Shown here in pieces: positions 26,033 to 33,986 of a DNA stretch of 64,000 nucleotides. The notes beneath the pieces were generated by a model. It was given only the letters and a program-made list of their open reading frames with translations. It searched no databases and had not been told where the DNA came from. The stretch's first letter is position 1; the number at the start of each line of letters is the position of its first letter. Origin of the DNA: Leptothoe spongobia TAU-MAC 1115 (GTDB lineage: Bacteria; Cyanobacteriota; Cyanobacteriia; Phormidesmidales; Phormidesmidaceae); contig NZ_JADOES010000006.1 in the NCBI RefSeq assembly GCF_018739885.1, positions 95,958 to 159,957 of the forward strand, given 5' to 3'. Position numbers and translations under genes: made by a program.

Positions 26033-27186
26033 TGATGATAACGACAAAATCTGTGGGCAAAAAGCGCAGACGTACCCTCGAAGCCGGTATTGTCATTGGC
26101 CTGATCCTGTTCCTGCTTTTCATTGCCCCCTTATTACTGACCGATTTTCGTCTGGGTTTACTAGGGCGGTTTTTGGCCCTGGCCATCGTGGCCCTTGGTG
26201 TGGATCTGATCTGGGGCTACACCGGTTTACTTAGCTTGGGTCAGGGGATCTTCTTTGCCCTGGGTGGCTATGCCTTTGCCATGCACCTACAGCTAAATCT
26301 GGCCGGTGATGGTATTCCTGAATTCTTTGGGCTGTATGGGGTGTCAGAGCTGCCGTGGTTCTGGCAACCGTTTTATTCCCTGCCAGTCACACTGATTGCC
26401 ATTGTGGTGTTGCCTGGCATCGTTGCAGGGTTACTGGGCTATCTGGTCTTTCGTAACCGGATTCGAGGCGTCTATTTCTCAATTTTGACCCAGGCCATGC
26501 TGGTGGTCTTTTTCAACTTTTTTAATGGTCAGCAAAAGTTGATCAATGGGACCAATGGTTTGACGACCGATACGACCTTGCTATTTGGGCAGCAGGTGGG
26601 TAGCGATCGCATGCAATTCGTCTTCTACGTTGCCACCGTCATCGTCCTTGCCCTTACCTATGGTCTTTGCCGTTGGCTCACCCGAGGTCGCTTTGGCCGA
26701 TTGCTCATCGCCATCCGCGACGACGAAAACCGGCTCCGATTTTCAGGCTATAACCCTGCCATGTTTAAGGTGCTCGTCTTTGCCGTTGCCGGTGGCATTG
26801 CTGGAGCTGCCGGCGCTCTGTACACGGTCCAATCCAGTGGCATTACGCCTCAATACATGAGCGTTGCTTTCTCCATCGAGATGGTGATCTGGGTTGCCGT
26901 TGGCGGTCGTGCCACCTTAGGTGGTGCCGTGCTCGGTGCCTTGGTGGTCAACTGGGCCCAGGCCTTACTCAGTGAGCAATTTCCCGAAGTGTGGCTATTT
27001 TTCCAAGGAGCCCTATTCTTGCTGGTGGTTACCGTGCTACCCAAAGGCATCGTCGGCTGGTTTCGAGATGATGCCGTCAGACAGATCCGTGATTTGCTCG
27101 GGATCCAACCCCAGCTCAACACCTATCCTGACCTTGAGCTAGATCCCGACGTCAAACGCGAACAACGCGAATTAGCTGGAAAATAA
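26032..27186 (+). CDS. urtC: Urea ABC transporter permease UrtC
   Basis: 384 residues. LivM-type permease with about ten membrane segments: GRFLALAIVALGVDLIWGYTGLLSLGQGIFFALGGYAFAMHL, the conserved RGVYFSILTQAMLVVFFNFFNGQQKLINGTNGLT, and the ATPase-contact loop AIRDDENRLRFSGYNPAMFKVLVFAVAGGIAGAAGALY. It pairs with UrtB. The start overlaps the urtB stop and has a strong GGAGGTG site, so translation is coupled. Confidence 0.95.
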   Translation: MMITTKSVGKKRRRTLEAGIVIGLILFLLFIAPLLLTDFRLGLLGRFLALAIVALGVDLIWGYTGLLSLGQGIFFALGGYAFAMHLQLNLAGDGIPEFFGLYGVSELPWFWQPFYSLPVTLIAIVVLPGIVAGLLGYLVFRNRIRGVYFSILTQAMLVVFFNFFNGQQKLINGTNGLTTDTTLLFGQQVGSDRMQFVFYVATVIVLALTYGLCRWLTRGRFGRLLIAIRDDENRLRFSGYNPAMFKVLVFAVAGGIAGAAGALYTVQSSGITPQYMSVAFSIEMVIWVAVGGRATLGGAVLGALVVNWAQALLSEQFPEVWLFFQGALFLLVVTVLPKGIVGWFRDDAVRQIRDLLGIQPQLNTYPDLELDPDVKREQRELAGK

Positions 27187-27235
27187 TCTCCCATCAACTC
27201 AATACCTCGATACAACCTCAATCGAACGATTAACG

Positions 27236-28369
27236 ATGGCCAATAAAATCCTCGAAATCGACGACCTCACCGTCAGTTTTGACGGCTTCAAAGCCCTCAA
27301 TAACCTCACCTTCTCCATGAACGAAGGCGAATTGCGCGTCATTATCGGCCCCAACGGTGCAGGCAAAACCACCTTCCTCGATGTGATCACCGGCAAAGTT
27401 CAGCCGACCCAAGGCAAAGTCCGGTTCAAAGGCAAAAAACTTAGCGGTCGTTCCGAACACGACATTGCCCGTCTCGGCATCGGTCGCAAGTTTCAAACCC
27501 CGCGCATCTACCTCAACTTGACCCCGCGTGAAAATCTGGAGCTGTGCTGCAACCAGAACAAGAACGTCTTAGCGACGTTATTTAAGCCCACCCCTAAGGC
27601 CGAGCGCCGCACCGTGGGTGGTCTACTCGAAACCATTGGCCTAGACCACAAAGCCGATAAACCTGCTGCCCTCCTATCCCACGGCGAAAAACAGTGGCTT
27701 GAAATCGGCATGCTAGTGGCCCAATCCCCTGATTTACTCCTGGTAGACGAGCCCGTTGCCGGTCTCACCGACGACGAAACCGAACGGACCGGTCAGCTGC
27801 TCATTTCCTTAGCCGAAAGCCATTCCGTGATTGTGATTGAGCACGACATGGAATTTGTCCGCCAAATCGCCCGTCAGGTGACCGTGCTCCATGAGGGTTC
27901 TGTTCTGTGCGAAGGCACCATGGACCAGGTGCAAAACGATCCACGGGTGATTGAGGTGTACCTCGGCACCGAAACCTCAATCACACCTGAGCAGATGTTG
28001 TTGCTACGGATTGCCGCCACCATGGCCTGGGCCGACGGTGATTTTGAAGCGGCTGAGCAAGATATCATCCTTGAGCGTCTCAGTCGTCAGTTTGCTCAAG
28101 CCACCGATGATCAAGCTACCCTAAAAACTGAATTAAAGGATTTACTCGCCAAAAAAATCCCCCTCGAAGAGCTTGTCCCTCAGCTGCAGACTCCAGCCCA
28201 GCGAGAGCAGGCCCTCATGCTCAGCTACGAGGTGATCGGTGCTAATCAAATTAATCAGGCTGAAGCGTCTGCCTACCACAAGCTTGTAACCTTGCTAGAT
28301 TTACCAGCGGAGACCGTTAGCCGTTTGGAATCCGCCACTATGGCCCACGGGAGTAATGGAGCCAGCTAA
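27236..28369 (+). CDS. urtD: Urea ABC transporter ATPase UrtD with C-terminal TerB-like domain
   Basis: 377 residues. Residues 1-245 are a LivG-type ATPase: Walker A IIGPNGAGKTTFLDV, RKFQTPRIYLNLTPREN, signature LSHGEKQWLEIG, Walker B LLLVDEPVAGLTDDE, switch His VIVIEHDMEFVRQIA. After VQNDPRVIEVYLG there is an added domain of about 130 residues (LLLRIAATMAWADGDFEAAEQDIILERLSRQF...), helical and with the A-x-ADG-x3-x-x-E pattern of TerB/DjlA-like domains. The ATPase powers urea import with UrtE. The tail could sense metal, bind membranes or contact a regulator; its role is unknown. Classical LivG/UrtD proteins are about 250 residues. Confidence 0.93.
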   Translation: MANKILEIDDLTVSFDGFKALNNLTFSMNEGELRVIIGPNGAGKTTFLDVITGKVQPTQGKVRFKGKKLSGRSEHDIARLGIGRKFQTPRIYLNLTPRENLELCCNQNKNVLATLFKPTPKAERRTVGGLLETIGLDHKADKPAALLSHGEKQWLEIGMLVAQSPDLLLVDEPVAGLTDDETERTGQLLISLAESHSVIVIEHDMEFVRQIARQVTVLHEGSVLCEGTMDQVQNDPRVIEVYLGTETSITPEQMLLLRIAATMAWADGDFEAAEQDIILERLSRQFAQATDDQATLKTELKDLLAKKIPLEELVPQLQTPAQREQALMLSYEVIGANQINQAEASAYHKLVTLLDLPAETVSRLESATMAHGSNGAS

Positions 28370-28431
28370 CACAAGCGTCTCACCTATCTTGCTCGATTCC
28401 CATTAGACCTGCGCCTTTACCTTCACTACCC

Positions 28432-29190
28432 ATGACAACGACTGCTGCTGTTCAGCCCACCAAGCAAGCCCCTGCCACAGCTCCCATGCTCAAGATTTCG
28501 GGGTTAAATTTCTACTACGGTGAGAGCCATATTTTGCGAGATGTAGATCTCACCGTCTCTAGGGGCCAGATGGTTTGTTTGATTGGTCGTAACGGTGTGG
28601 GTAAGACGACACTGCTCAAAAATATCATCGGATTGTTATCCTCCCGTGAGGGTGTGATTAACTACGATGGTCAACCCATTAATGCGTTCACTGCTGATCG
28701 TAGAGCCCGAGCCGGTATTGGCTATGTCCCCCAAGGACGAGAGATTATCCCTCGGTTAAGTGTCAAAGAGAATTTGCTCATTGGGTTAGAAGCGTTAGGC
28801 AATCGTGCCCCCAAAGCTAAAAAAGAGATTCCTGAGTTAATCTTTGAGTTGTTTCCAGTTCTAAAAACTATGTTGTCGCGGATGGGAGGCGATTTGAGTG
28901 GGGGACAACAACAGCAGCTGTCCATTGCCCGTGCCCTGATGGGACAACCCCAGCTATTGCTCTTAGATGAACCCACCGAGGGCATTCAACCGTCAATTAT
29001 TCTCGATATTGAAAACGCTGTCCGTCGGATTATCGAAACCACGGGTATTTCTGTGCTGCTAGTGGAGCAACATTTACACTTTGTCCGTCAGGCCGACTAT
29101 TACTATGCCATGCAAAAAGGAGGCATCGTTGCTTCTGGCTCTACCGATCAGCTCAGTAATGATGTGATTCAAGAGTTCTTAGCCGTTTAG
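28432..29190 (+). CDS. urtE: Urea ABC transporter ATPase UrtE
   Basis: 252 residues. LivF-type ATPase: ILRDVDLTVSRGQMVCLIGRNGVGKTTLLKNIIGLL (Walker A GRNGVGKTT), GIGYVPQGREIIPRLSVKENL, signature LSGGQQQQLSIARAL, Walker B LLLLDEPTEGIQPSI, switch region VLLVEQHLHFVRQAD. About 20 extra residues precede the domain. It forms the heterodimeric motor with UrtD and is the last gene of the operon, 62 bases after urtD. Confidence 0.95.
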   Translation: MTTTAAVQPTKQAPATAPMLKISGLNFYYGESHILRDVDLTVSRGQMVCLIGRNGVGKTTLLKNIIGLLSSREGVINYDGQPINAFTADRRARAGIGYVPQGREIIPRLSVKENLLIGLEALGNRAPKAKKEIPELIFELFPVLKTMLSRMGGDLSGGQQQQLSIARALMGQPQLLLLDEPTEGIQPSIILDIENAVRRIIETTGISVLLVEQHLHFVRQADYYYAMQKGGIVASGSTDQLSNDVIQEFLAV

Positions 29191-29591
29191 TAGTCGCACT
29201 GGACCCAGTGTACCTGCGCTCAAAGAGCTTCTAGTTTCACCAGGTAATGTTGAACACATAGGTAGCTCAAATATCATTTAATCTGAGGCCTATTTTATTG
29301 CTTAAAGCGATCATAAAATCGTACAAACAACTCTTGTTTTTAAGGCTTTTTCCTGATTTCTATTACCTGTCGATACACTGCGTAATGTTTGGAAGCCTTG
29401 TAGTTTAAGTAACTGGATTTTCCAAGTAAACACTGATATATTCTGTGAATTCACTTTGTGGGTCAGAAAATGCTGATAGCGAGTGCATGCTTCAGTTGAT
29501 ATGGCCTTCAGGCGGGTTTGACACCCCCGCTATCAGTTCAAGGTGATGTGCTCAAACACATGACACTTATCACTTAAGGAAAGCTTCAGAT
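29191..29591. other. Intergenic region between urtE and mscL
   Basis: About 400 bases, AT-rich, no gene seen. CACTGG-AC-CCAGTG just after the urtE stop and GCGGG-N9-CCCGC around 29513-29531 are short stems, neither with a T-run. It should contain the mscL promoter. Confidence 0.35.
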
Positions 29592-30014
29592 ATGGTTAGT
29601 AGACAGGCTCGTTCCAACGCGGTGAATTCTGCAGGTGGATTCATGAATGACTTTCGTGATTTTCTGCTGCGTGGCAATGTTGTTGACTTGGCTGTAGCCG
29701 TTATTATCGGTGGTGCTTTTGGTGCCGTTATCACGTCTTTTATTGGGGACATTATTACTCCTCTGTTGCTTAACCCTGCCCTCAAGGCAGCAAATGTCGA
29801 AGATATTGCCTCTCTCTCTGCAAATGGCATCAAGTACGGCGTCTTCTTGTCGACGATTATCAACTTTGTTGTCATTTCCTTTATCTTATTCATGATCATT
29901 CGCACCTTTGAGCGCATGAAGCGGACTGAAGAGGTGGATGCAGGTCCTACGACTGATGAAAAGCTTAACGATACCCTGGGCCGTCTCACTGGTTTCCTAG
30001 AGCAGCGCATGTAA
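29592..30014 (+). CDS. mscL: Large-conductance mechanosensitive channel MscL
   Basis: 140 residues. The typical first transmembrane helix is FRDFLLRGNVVDLAVAVIIGGAFGAVITSFIGDIITPLL at about 22-60, with the pore-lining glycines and alanines; the second is YGVFLSTIINFVVISFILFMIIR, followed by a charged cytoplasmic helix ending GRLTGFLEQRM. A 16-residue N-terminal extension precedes the family core, and the family-typical start may be the Met at residue 18 (FMNDFRD). The channel opens under membrane tension to release solutes on hypo-osmotic shock. AAGGAA precedes the first ATG. Confidence 0.93.
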   Translation: MVSRQARSNAVNSAGGFMNDFRDFLLRGNVVDLAVAVIIGGAFGAVITSFIGDIITPLLLNPALKAANVEDIASLSANGIKYGVFLSTIINFVVISFILFMIIRTFERMKRTEEVDAGPTTDEKLNDTLGRLTGFLEQRM

Positions 30015-30071
30015 ACGTTTGAATCCGTAGACCACCACGGTATTCATAGAATCGTTGAATCAATATACTTG

Positions 30072-30111
30072 AGCAGCAAACTGGGATAATATCCTATCTT
30101 GCTGCTTTTTT
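30072..30111 (+). terminator. Terminator after mscL
   Basis: AGCAGCAA at 30072-30079 pairs with TTGCTGCT at 30099-30106, with an inner GGAT/ATCC stem (30084-30087, 30091-30094), followed by a run of T to 30111. A good rho-independent terminator shortly before purU. Confidence 0.7.
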
Positions 30112-30142
30112 AATATGCCCAGCCAACTAGGAATCTCTGCCT

Positions 30143-30997
30143 GTGACCTCACCCACTGCAACACTTTTGATTTCTTGTCCTGATCAGCAGGGACTGGTGG
30201 CTAAAATTGCAAACTTTATCTATGCCAATGGTGGCAATGTGGTTCATGCTGATCAACATCGAGATGAACCATCGGAGCTGTTTTTGTCTCGGATTGAATG
30301 GCAGTTGGAAGGGTTTAACCTGCGACGAGAGCTGATTGGACCTGCGTTTGATTCTATTGCCAAGCCTTTAGGGGCCATATGGCAACTCCACTTCTCCGAT
30401 GTGGTGCCACGCATGGCACTTTGGGTGAGTAAGCAAAATCATTGTCTGCTGGATTTGCTGTGGCGATACCAGGCAGGTGAGCTAGCGGCAGAGATTCCGC
30501 TGATTATGAGCAACCATGAAACGCTACAGCCTATTGCTGAGCAGTTTAATATTGCCTTTCATCATATTCCGATTACTAAGGCAACAAAGCCAGAGCAAGA
30601 GGTAAAGCAACTGGCTTTGTTAAGGTCACACTCCATTGATTTGGTGGTACTGGCTAAGTATATGCAAATTCTCAGCCCTGACTTTCTAAGTCAGTTTCCC
30701 AATGTGATTAATATTCACCACTCATTTTTGCCTGCGTTTGTGGGGGCAAGTCCCTATCATCGGGCCTATGAGCGGGGTGTGAAAATCATTGGGGCTACAG
30801 GTCACTATGTGACGTCAGACTTGGATGCTGGTCCAATTATTGAGCAGGATGTGGTGCGGGTGAGCCATCGGGACCAGGTGAGTGATTTGATTCGTAAGGG
30901 TAAGGATTTGGAACGAGTGGTGCTGGCCCGTGCGGTACGATTGCATTTGCAAAACCGGGTTTTGGTGTACGGCAATCGTACCGTGGTGTTTGCCTAA
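30143..30997 (+). CDS. purU: Formyltetrahydrofolate deformylase PurU
   Basis: 284 residues, GTG start. The N-terminal ACT domain (TATLLISCPDQQGLVAKIANFIYANGGNVVHADQH) precedes the formyl-transferase-type catalytic domain with MSNHETLQPIAEQF, VVLAKYMQILSPDFL and the catalytic NVINIHHSFLPAFVGASPYHRAYERGVKIIGATGHYV followed by LDAGPIIEQD (Asn, His and Asp of the family). It hydrolyses 10-formyl-THF to formate and THF, feeding formate to purine synthesis and balancing one-carbon pools. It is convergent with uraD, sharing a strong hairpin. Confidence 0.95.
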   Translation: MTSPTATLLISCPDQQGLVAKIANFIYANGGNVVHADQHRDEPSELFLSRIEWQLEGFNLRRELIGPAFDSIAKPLGAIWQLHFSDVVPRMALWVSKQNHCLLDLLWRYQAGELAAEIPLIMSNHETLQPIAEQFNIAFHHIPITKATKPEQEVKQLALLRSHSIDLVVLAKYMQILSPDFLSQFPNVINIHHSFLPAFVGASPYHRAYERGVKIIGATGHYVTSDLDAGPIIEQDVVRVSHRDQVSDLIRKGKDLERVVLARAVRLHLQNRVLVYGNRTVVFA

Positions 30998-31073
30998 TCG
31001 CTGATGTTGTTATCCGCACCATGTTCCCTGGGCTACCAATGGGTGATTAGCAAAACCTGACCGTAGTTTAAGT

Positions 31074-31125
31074 CTGGAGTTTAGACAAATAATCTTGTCA
31101 AGAGCGATTTTTGTCTAAACTCCAG
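31074..31125. terminator. Bidirectional hairpin between purU and uraD
   Basis: CTGGAGTTTAGACAAA at 31074-31089 and TTTGTCTAAACTCCAG at 31110-31125 form a 16-bp perfect stem with a 20-base loop. It ends directly at the uraD stop and lies between convergent genes. T-runs are short on both sides. Confidence 0.65.
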
Positions 31126-31623
31126 TTAAGTGATCAAATCGTTTAGACGAAACTGCGCAATCTTGTTGATTTCCAATAATGCTTGTTGTTGTTCACTAAC
31201 CAGAGATTTTTTTGAACGCTTTACAAATGCGGTTAATATTGCTTCCTTGGCCTGACCTTTGATTGCCATGATAAAGGGAAAGCCAAATTTAGTTTGATAG
31301 GTTGTGTTCAGGGTTTGAAACTGCTTATATTCTGCTGGACTGAGGCGATCAAGACCGACACTGGTTTGTTCTTGCACAGAGGCAGGGGCCATTTGTACCT
31401 GACTACCTAGGTCGGGATGGGCTCGGATAAGAGCTAATTGAGCGTCTTCAGACATTTTCTCAACCATGCTCACCATAGTTTGATGGAGATTGTCCAAGTT
31501 GAGAAACGGTCGTTGATGCCAAGCTTGCTCTGCAATGCTGGGGGTATCTTCAAATACGTCACCGAGGACGGCGACAAATTCTGCCTGAGTCATTTGGTTG
31601 AGTTCAGTGATGGTATATCTCAT
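31126..31623 (-). CDS. uraD: OHCU decarboxylase (uric acid degradation)
   Basis: 165 residues. 2-oxo-4-hydroxy-4-carboxy-5-ureidoimidazoline decarboxylase family: LNQMTQAEFVAVLGDVFEDTPSIAEQAW at the N-terminus, the active-site IRAHPDLGSQ (catalytic His), SAEYKQF-like LSPAEYKQFQTLNTTYQTKFGFPFIMAIKG and a basic C-terminus. It gives (S)-allantoin in the third step after uricase and HIU hydrolase. Four bases upstream lie the remains of the HIU hydrolase gene, showing this was a uraH-uraD operon. With the adjacent urea transport and urease genes it fits purine-nitrogen salvage. Confidence 0.92.
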   Translation of the reverse strand: MRYTITELNQMTQAEFVAVLGDVFEDTPSIAEQAWHQRPFLNLDNLHQTMVSMVEKMSEDAQLALIRAHPDLGSQVQMAPASVQEQTSVGLDRLSPAEYKQFQTLNTTYQTKFGFPFIMAIKGQAKEAILTAFVKRSKKSLVSEQQQALLEINKIAQFRLNDLIT

Positions 31624-31627
31624 AGGA

Positions 31628-31837
31628 TTAGCCGCCTCGGTAGGTGCTATAGGGCCAGGGCGAGCAGCGCAGCGTTACATGGTAGTGGGTCGTTTAGCCG
31701 GCGGCATCGGTGCGGCCATCGGCATTGGTGGTAACTGATTTGGGCAAGCGATCGCAACTCCAAAGTTCAATCCTTAGCCCAACTGCCGGATAGCCTTGGG
31801 CTGTATCGAGGACGTGGATAGTAAGTTTGCCTGCCAT
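31628..31837 (-). pseudogene. uraH: Decayed 5-hydroxyisourate hydrolase gene with internal deletion
   Basis: Reading from ATG 31837: [29 protein letters not shown]...[11 protein letters not shown], then TAA, then in the same frame TTHYHVTLRCSPWPYSTYRGG and TAA at 31628. The first part is the transthyretin-like N-terminus (L-x-x-HVLDTA-x-G-x-PA), the last part the family C-terminal signature (HYHV-x-L-x-x-SP-x-x-YSTYRG). Roughly 45 codons that normally join them are missing and a stop sits near the junction. HIU hydrolysis can occur spontaneously, which may explain tolerance of the loss. Too short for ordinary gene calling. Confidence 0.85.
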
Positions 31838-31982
31838 AGTGCAGGTTTAATGTGTTATCCATTCTGAACTATCTCTATCGCTGCATACAAATGGAAATTT
31901 AACTCTCATGCTATAGTTTACGCGCAGCGAACATAGACAACATCAATACCATTCATAAATAGTCAGTCTGGGAGACTCTCCG

Positions 31983-32306
31983 ATGAAGAAGGAACAGCTT
32001 TTGACTCAAACAATGGCGTTTCTCTTGTGTACCACCCCCGAAACTACACTGGGTAAGCTCTTGCAGTTGTGCCTGGCCTCTAAAGTGGATGCTAAAAATT
32101 CAGGTAAAGGCCCATTGCAATTCGCTGAAGAGCTATTGCGACATCCTGAGACAATATCTAGTTGGATTTCAGAGGTCGTTGATAGTGACGATCGTTATAG
32201 CGTTGAGGAAATGGTGGCTCTTTCGGAAATGAATCTCAAAGATCCCGAAAAATTTATGAAGGAATTGTTGGACGAGATGACGGTATTGGATACGCAGGGG
32301 CTGTAA
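31983..32306 (+). CDS. Small hypothetical protein, 107 residues
   Basis: No family recognised. GGGAG lies 8 bases upstream of the ATG, a good ribosome binding site. The protein appears fully helical: a Leu-rich N-terminal half (LLTQTMAFLLCTTPETTLGKLLQLCLASKV) and an acidic C-terminal half (SEVVDSDDRYSVEEMVALSEMNLKDPEKFMKELLDEM). No signal peptide or clear membrane segment. It stands alone between uraH and the pentapeptide gene. Confidence 0.6.
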   Translation: MKKEQLLTQTMAFLLCTTPETTLGKLLQLCLASKVDAKNSGKGPLQFAEELLRHPETISSWISEVVDSDDRYSVEEMVALSEMNLKDPEKFMKELLDEMTVLDTQGL

Positions 32307-32730
32307 CCAGCATGTCAACCTATGTAAATCAAACGTTGCAATTGGAACGGTCTATTCCATTAGAGGTTGTTGAAATTTTGGGAGTTGACCCGTGATGCTG
32401 ATACACAAGCCAGGCACCTGCCTATAGCATCATGGCTCGCGCAGGTGTCCATCAATACCGATTAACCCCTACGTAAATCCTTTACGTAGCTCCTTCTACG
32501 GGGTTAAACTCCTTCGAAATCAGCAAATTGTACTGAAAACCGAATAATTATAGGTTGTTAAGACCCTAGGCAATTACCGAAGGACTGTGTCAAGATCGTG
32601 ACAACACATCATAAAGGGTTAATCTAAACAGCTGGAATCTTAGGAAACTCAAACGATTCAAGTGTGGTACTTCCTAGAACTCCATGGTCTTCGAAGACTG
32701 AGCTGTTTAACCCCCTTGAGGAGATTGCTT
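32307..32730. other. Structured intergenic region upstream of the pentapeptide gene
   Basis: About 420 bases. It contains nested inverted repeats: TTAACCCC (32462-32469) pairs with GGGGTTAA (32500-32507), and inside it CTACGTAAA (32469-32477) pairs with TTTACGTAG (32481-32489). Upstream, GGCACCTGC and GCAGGTGTCC around 32412-32450 form another stem. A 27-codon frame from the ATG at about 32311 has no support. A leader RNA or small RNA is possible; no known family was recognised. Confidence 0.4.
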
Positions 32731-33195
32731 ATGTTGTTACGCACCGCCACCTTACTTGCTCTGGTTTTACCTGCTGTTGTTTCTTTACCTGTGCTTGGAG
32801 CATCTCAGGCTGACTTGCAACGTCTAGAAGTCACTGGTGCTTGCTCTGACTGCGATCTTTCGGGAGCTGATTTACAGTCATCTCATTTGATTGGGGCTGA
32901 TTTGCGTGGGACCAATCTCCAGGGTGCAAATCTCTCAGATAGTAATTTAGAAGGGGCTGATTTGACGGGTGCAAACTTGACAGGAGCCAACCTGAGCAAT
33001 GCTTTTTTGACTAACGCTGTTTTTCAATCAGCGATCTTAGATGGTGCAGATCTGTCTGGTTCGGCGCTTTATTTCACTGATGTCAGCAATGCGTCCCTTG
33101 AGAATATTAATATTGTTGATGCTCAAGTGGTAGGAACACCGATTAGCGTTGGGGGACCTTATGAGGATTATGAGGAAGAGGTGATTGGGGAGTAG
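32731..33195 (+). CDS. Exported pentapeptide-repeat protein
   Basis: 154 residues from ATG 32731, chosen because GAGGAG lies about 8 bases upstream and the resulting N-terminus is a signal peptide (MLLRTATLLALVLPAVVSLPVLGAS). The body is A(D/N)LxG-type pentapeptides: CDLSGADLQSSHLIGADLRG, TNLQGANLSDSNLEGADLTG, ANLTGANLSNAFLTNAVFQS, forming a right-handed quadrilateral beta helix. The C-terminus is acidic (YEDYEEEVIGE). Exported pentapeptide proteins are frequent in cyanobacteria, where they are placed in the thylakoid lumen or periplasm; function unknown. It is convergent with fur. Confidence 0.85.
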   Translation: MLLRTATLLALVLPAVVSLPVLGASQADLQRLEVTGACSDCDLSGADLQSSHLIGADLRGTNLQGANLSDSNLEGADLTGANLTGANLSNAFLTNAVFQSAILDGADLSGSALYFTDVSNASLENINIVDAQVVGTPISVGGPYEDYEEEVIGE

Positions 33196-33228
33196 TTGAT
33201 GATTATCGATGCAGCTGATTACCAGCAC

Positions 33229-33684
33229 CTAAACTGGCATAATTGAGCGCTGACATGCCGGACATACGGCATGGATCAATAGCTGACAATCTAATAGGTG
33301 ATAGCCTGACTTGTCAGCCATTTTGGCTCCGGCCTTGAGGACGGAGTCGTTTTTGAATTCGATAGTTTTGTTACACCGGACGCAGATTAGATGGTGATGA
33401 TGGTGGGGCGAAGGCTGATTGATTTCATAGCGTTTTTGGCCTTCGGCTAGCTCTAGCTCTCGCAAGATACCCATACGGGACATAAGCTTGAGATTACGAT
33501 AAATCGTGGAGAGGCTAATGGGTGCTCCCTCTTCTTTGAGCAGCTCGCATAACTCTTCTGCACTCAGGTGCTCGCCCTTAGCCACATTTTGAAACGTATT
33601 GAGGATCGTTTCCCTTTGAGGTGTCATACGCCACCCGCGCTCATGCAGTTCGGCTTTCATTGCTGAGGGGGTGTAGGCGACCAT
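33229..33684 (-). CDS. fur: Ferric uptake regulator Fur
   Basis: 151 residues from ATG 33684; GGAGAAAGG sits just upstream, so the earlier ATG at 33708 is unlikely. Winged-helix domain: RMTPQRETILNTFQ...HLSAEELCELLKEEGAPISLSTIYRNLKLMSRMGILRELEL; dimerisation and metal domain with HHHHHLICVRCNKTIEFKND and CPACQ (two CxxC motifs). It resembles cyanobacterial Fur (FurA) more than PerR- or Zur-type paralogues. It represses iron uptake when iron is plentiful. It is divergent from the futA-type gene, an expected target, across 300 bases. Confidence 0.9.
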   Translation of the reverse strand: MVAYTPSAMKAELHERGWRMTPQRETILNTFQNVAKGEHLSAEELCELLKEEGAPISLSTIYRNLKLMSRMGILRELELAEGQKRYEINQPSPHHHHHLICVRCNKTIEFKNDSVLKAGAKMADKSGYHLLDCQLLIHAVCPACQRSIMPV

Positions 33685-33986
33685 GGGCCTTTCTCCGTTG
33701 ACTATCATTAATAGTTACTTAATGAGAATAGTAGCGAAATTCTTGTCAGTTTGCAATAGTTTCTACTTATTGCGAAAAATATCTAAAAGTTACTGAGAGA
33801 ATAATACTGGCAGTTTGAATTTTAGGTGTCGTTTTCACCAATGATGTGCTGAAGCTTGTTCAACTTTTGCGAATGTTGGCGTGATCATCTGGTAATCATG
33901 TGGTGGGCGTCTATGTATTCTGGTGAAAAAGTTCTCTTAGTGAATGGAGTTCCCCTAATATTGATTGAGAAACTTTCGCATTACGG
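33685..33986. promoter_or_regulatory. Divergent fur / iron-binding protein promoter region
   Basis: About 300 bases, AT-rich near fur. ACTAT-CATTA-ATAGT (33701-33715) followed by TTACTTAATGAGAATAGTA (33716-33734) resembles AT-rich Fur-box sequence and would overlap the fur promoter, allowing autoregulation. A second GAGAATA-like stretch (ACTGAGAGAATAATACTGG, 33792-33810) lies toward futA. Both are weak matches by eye. Confidence 0.35.
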
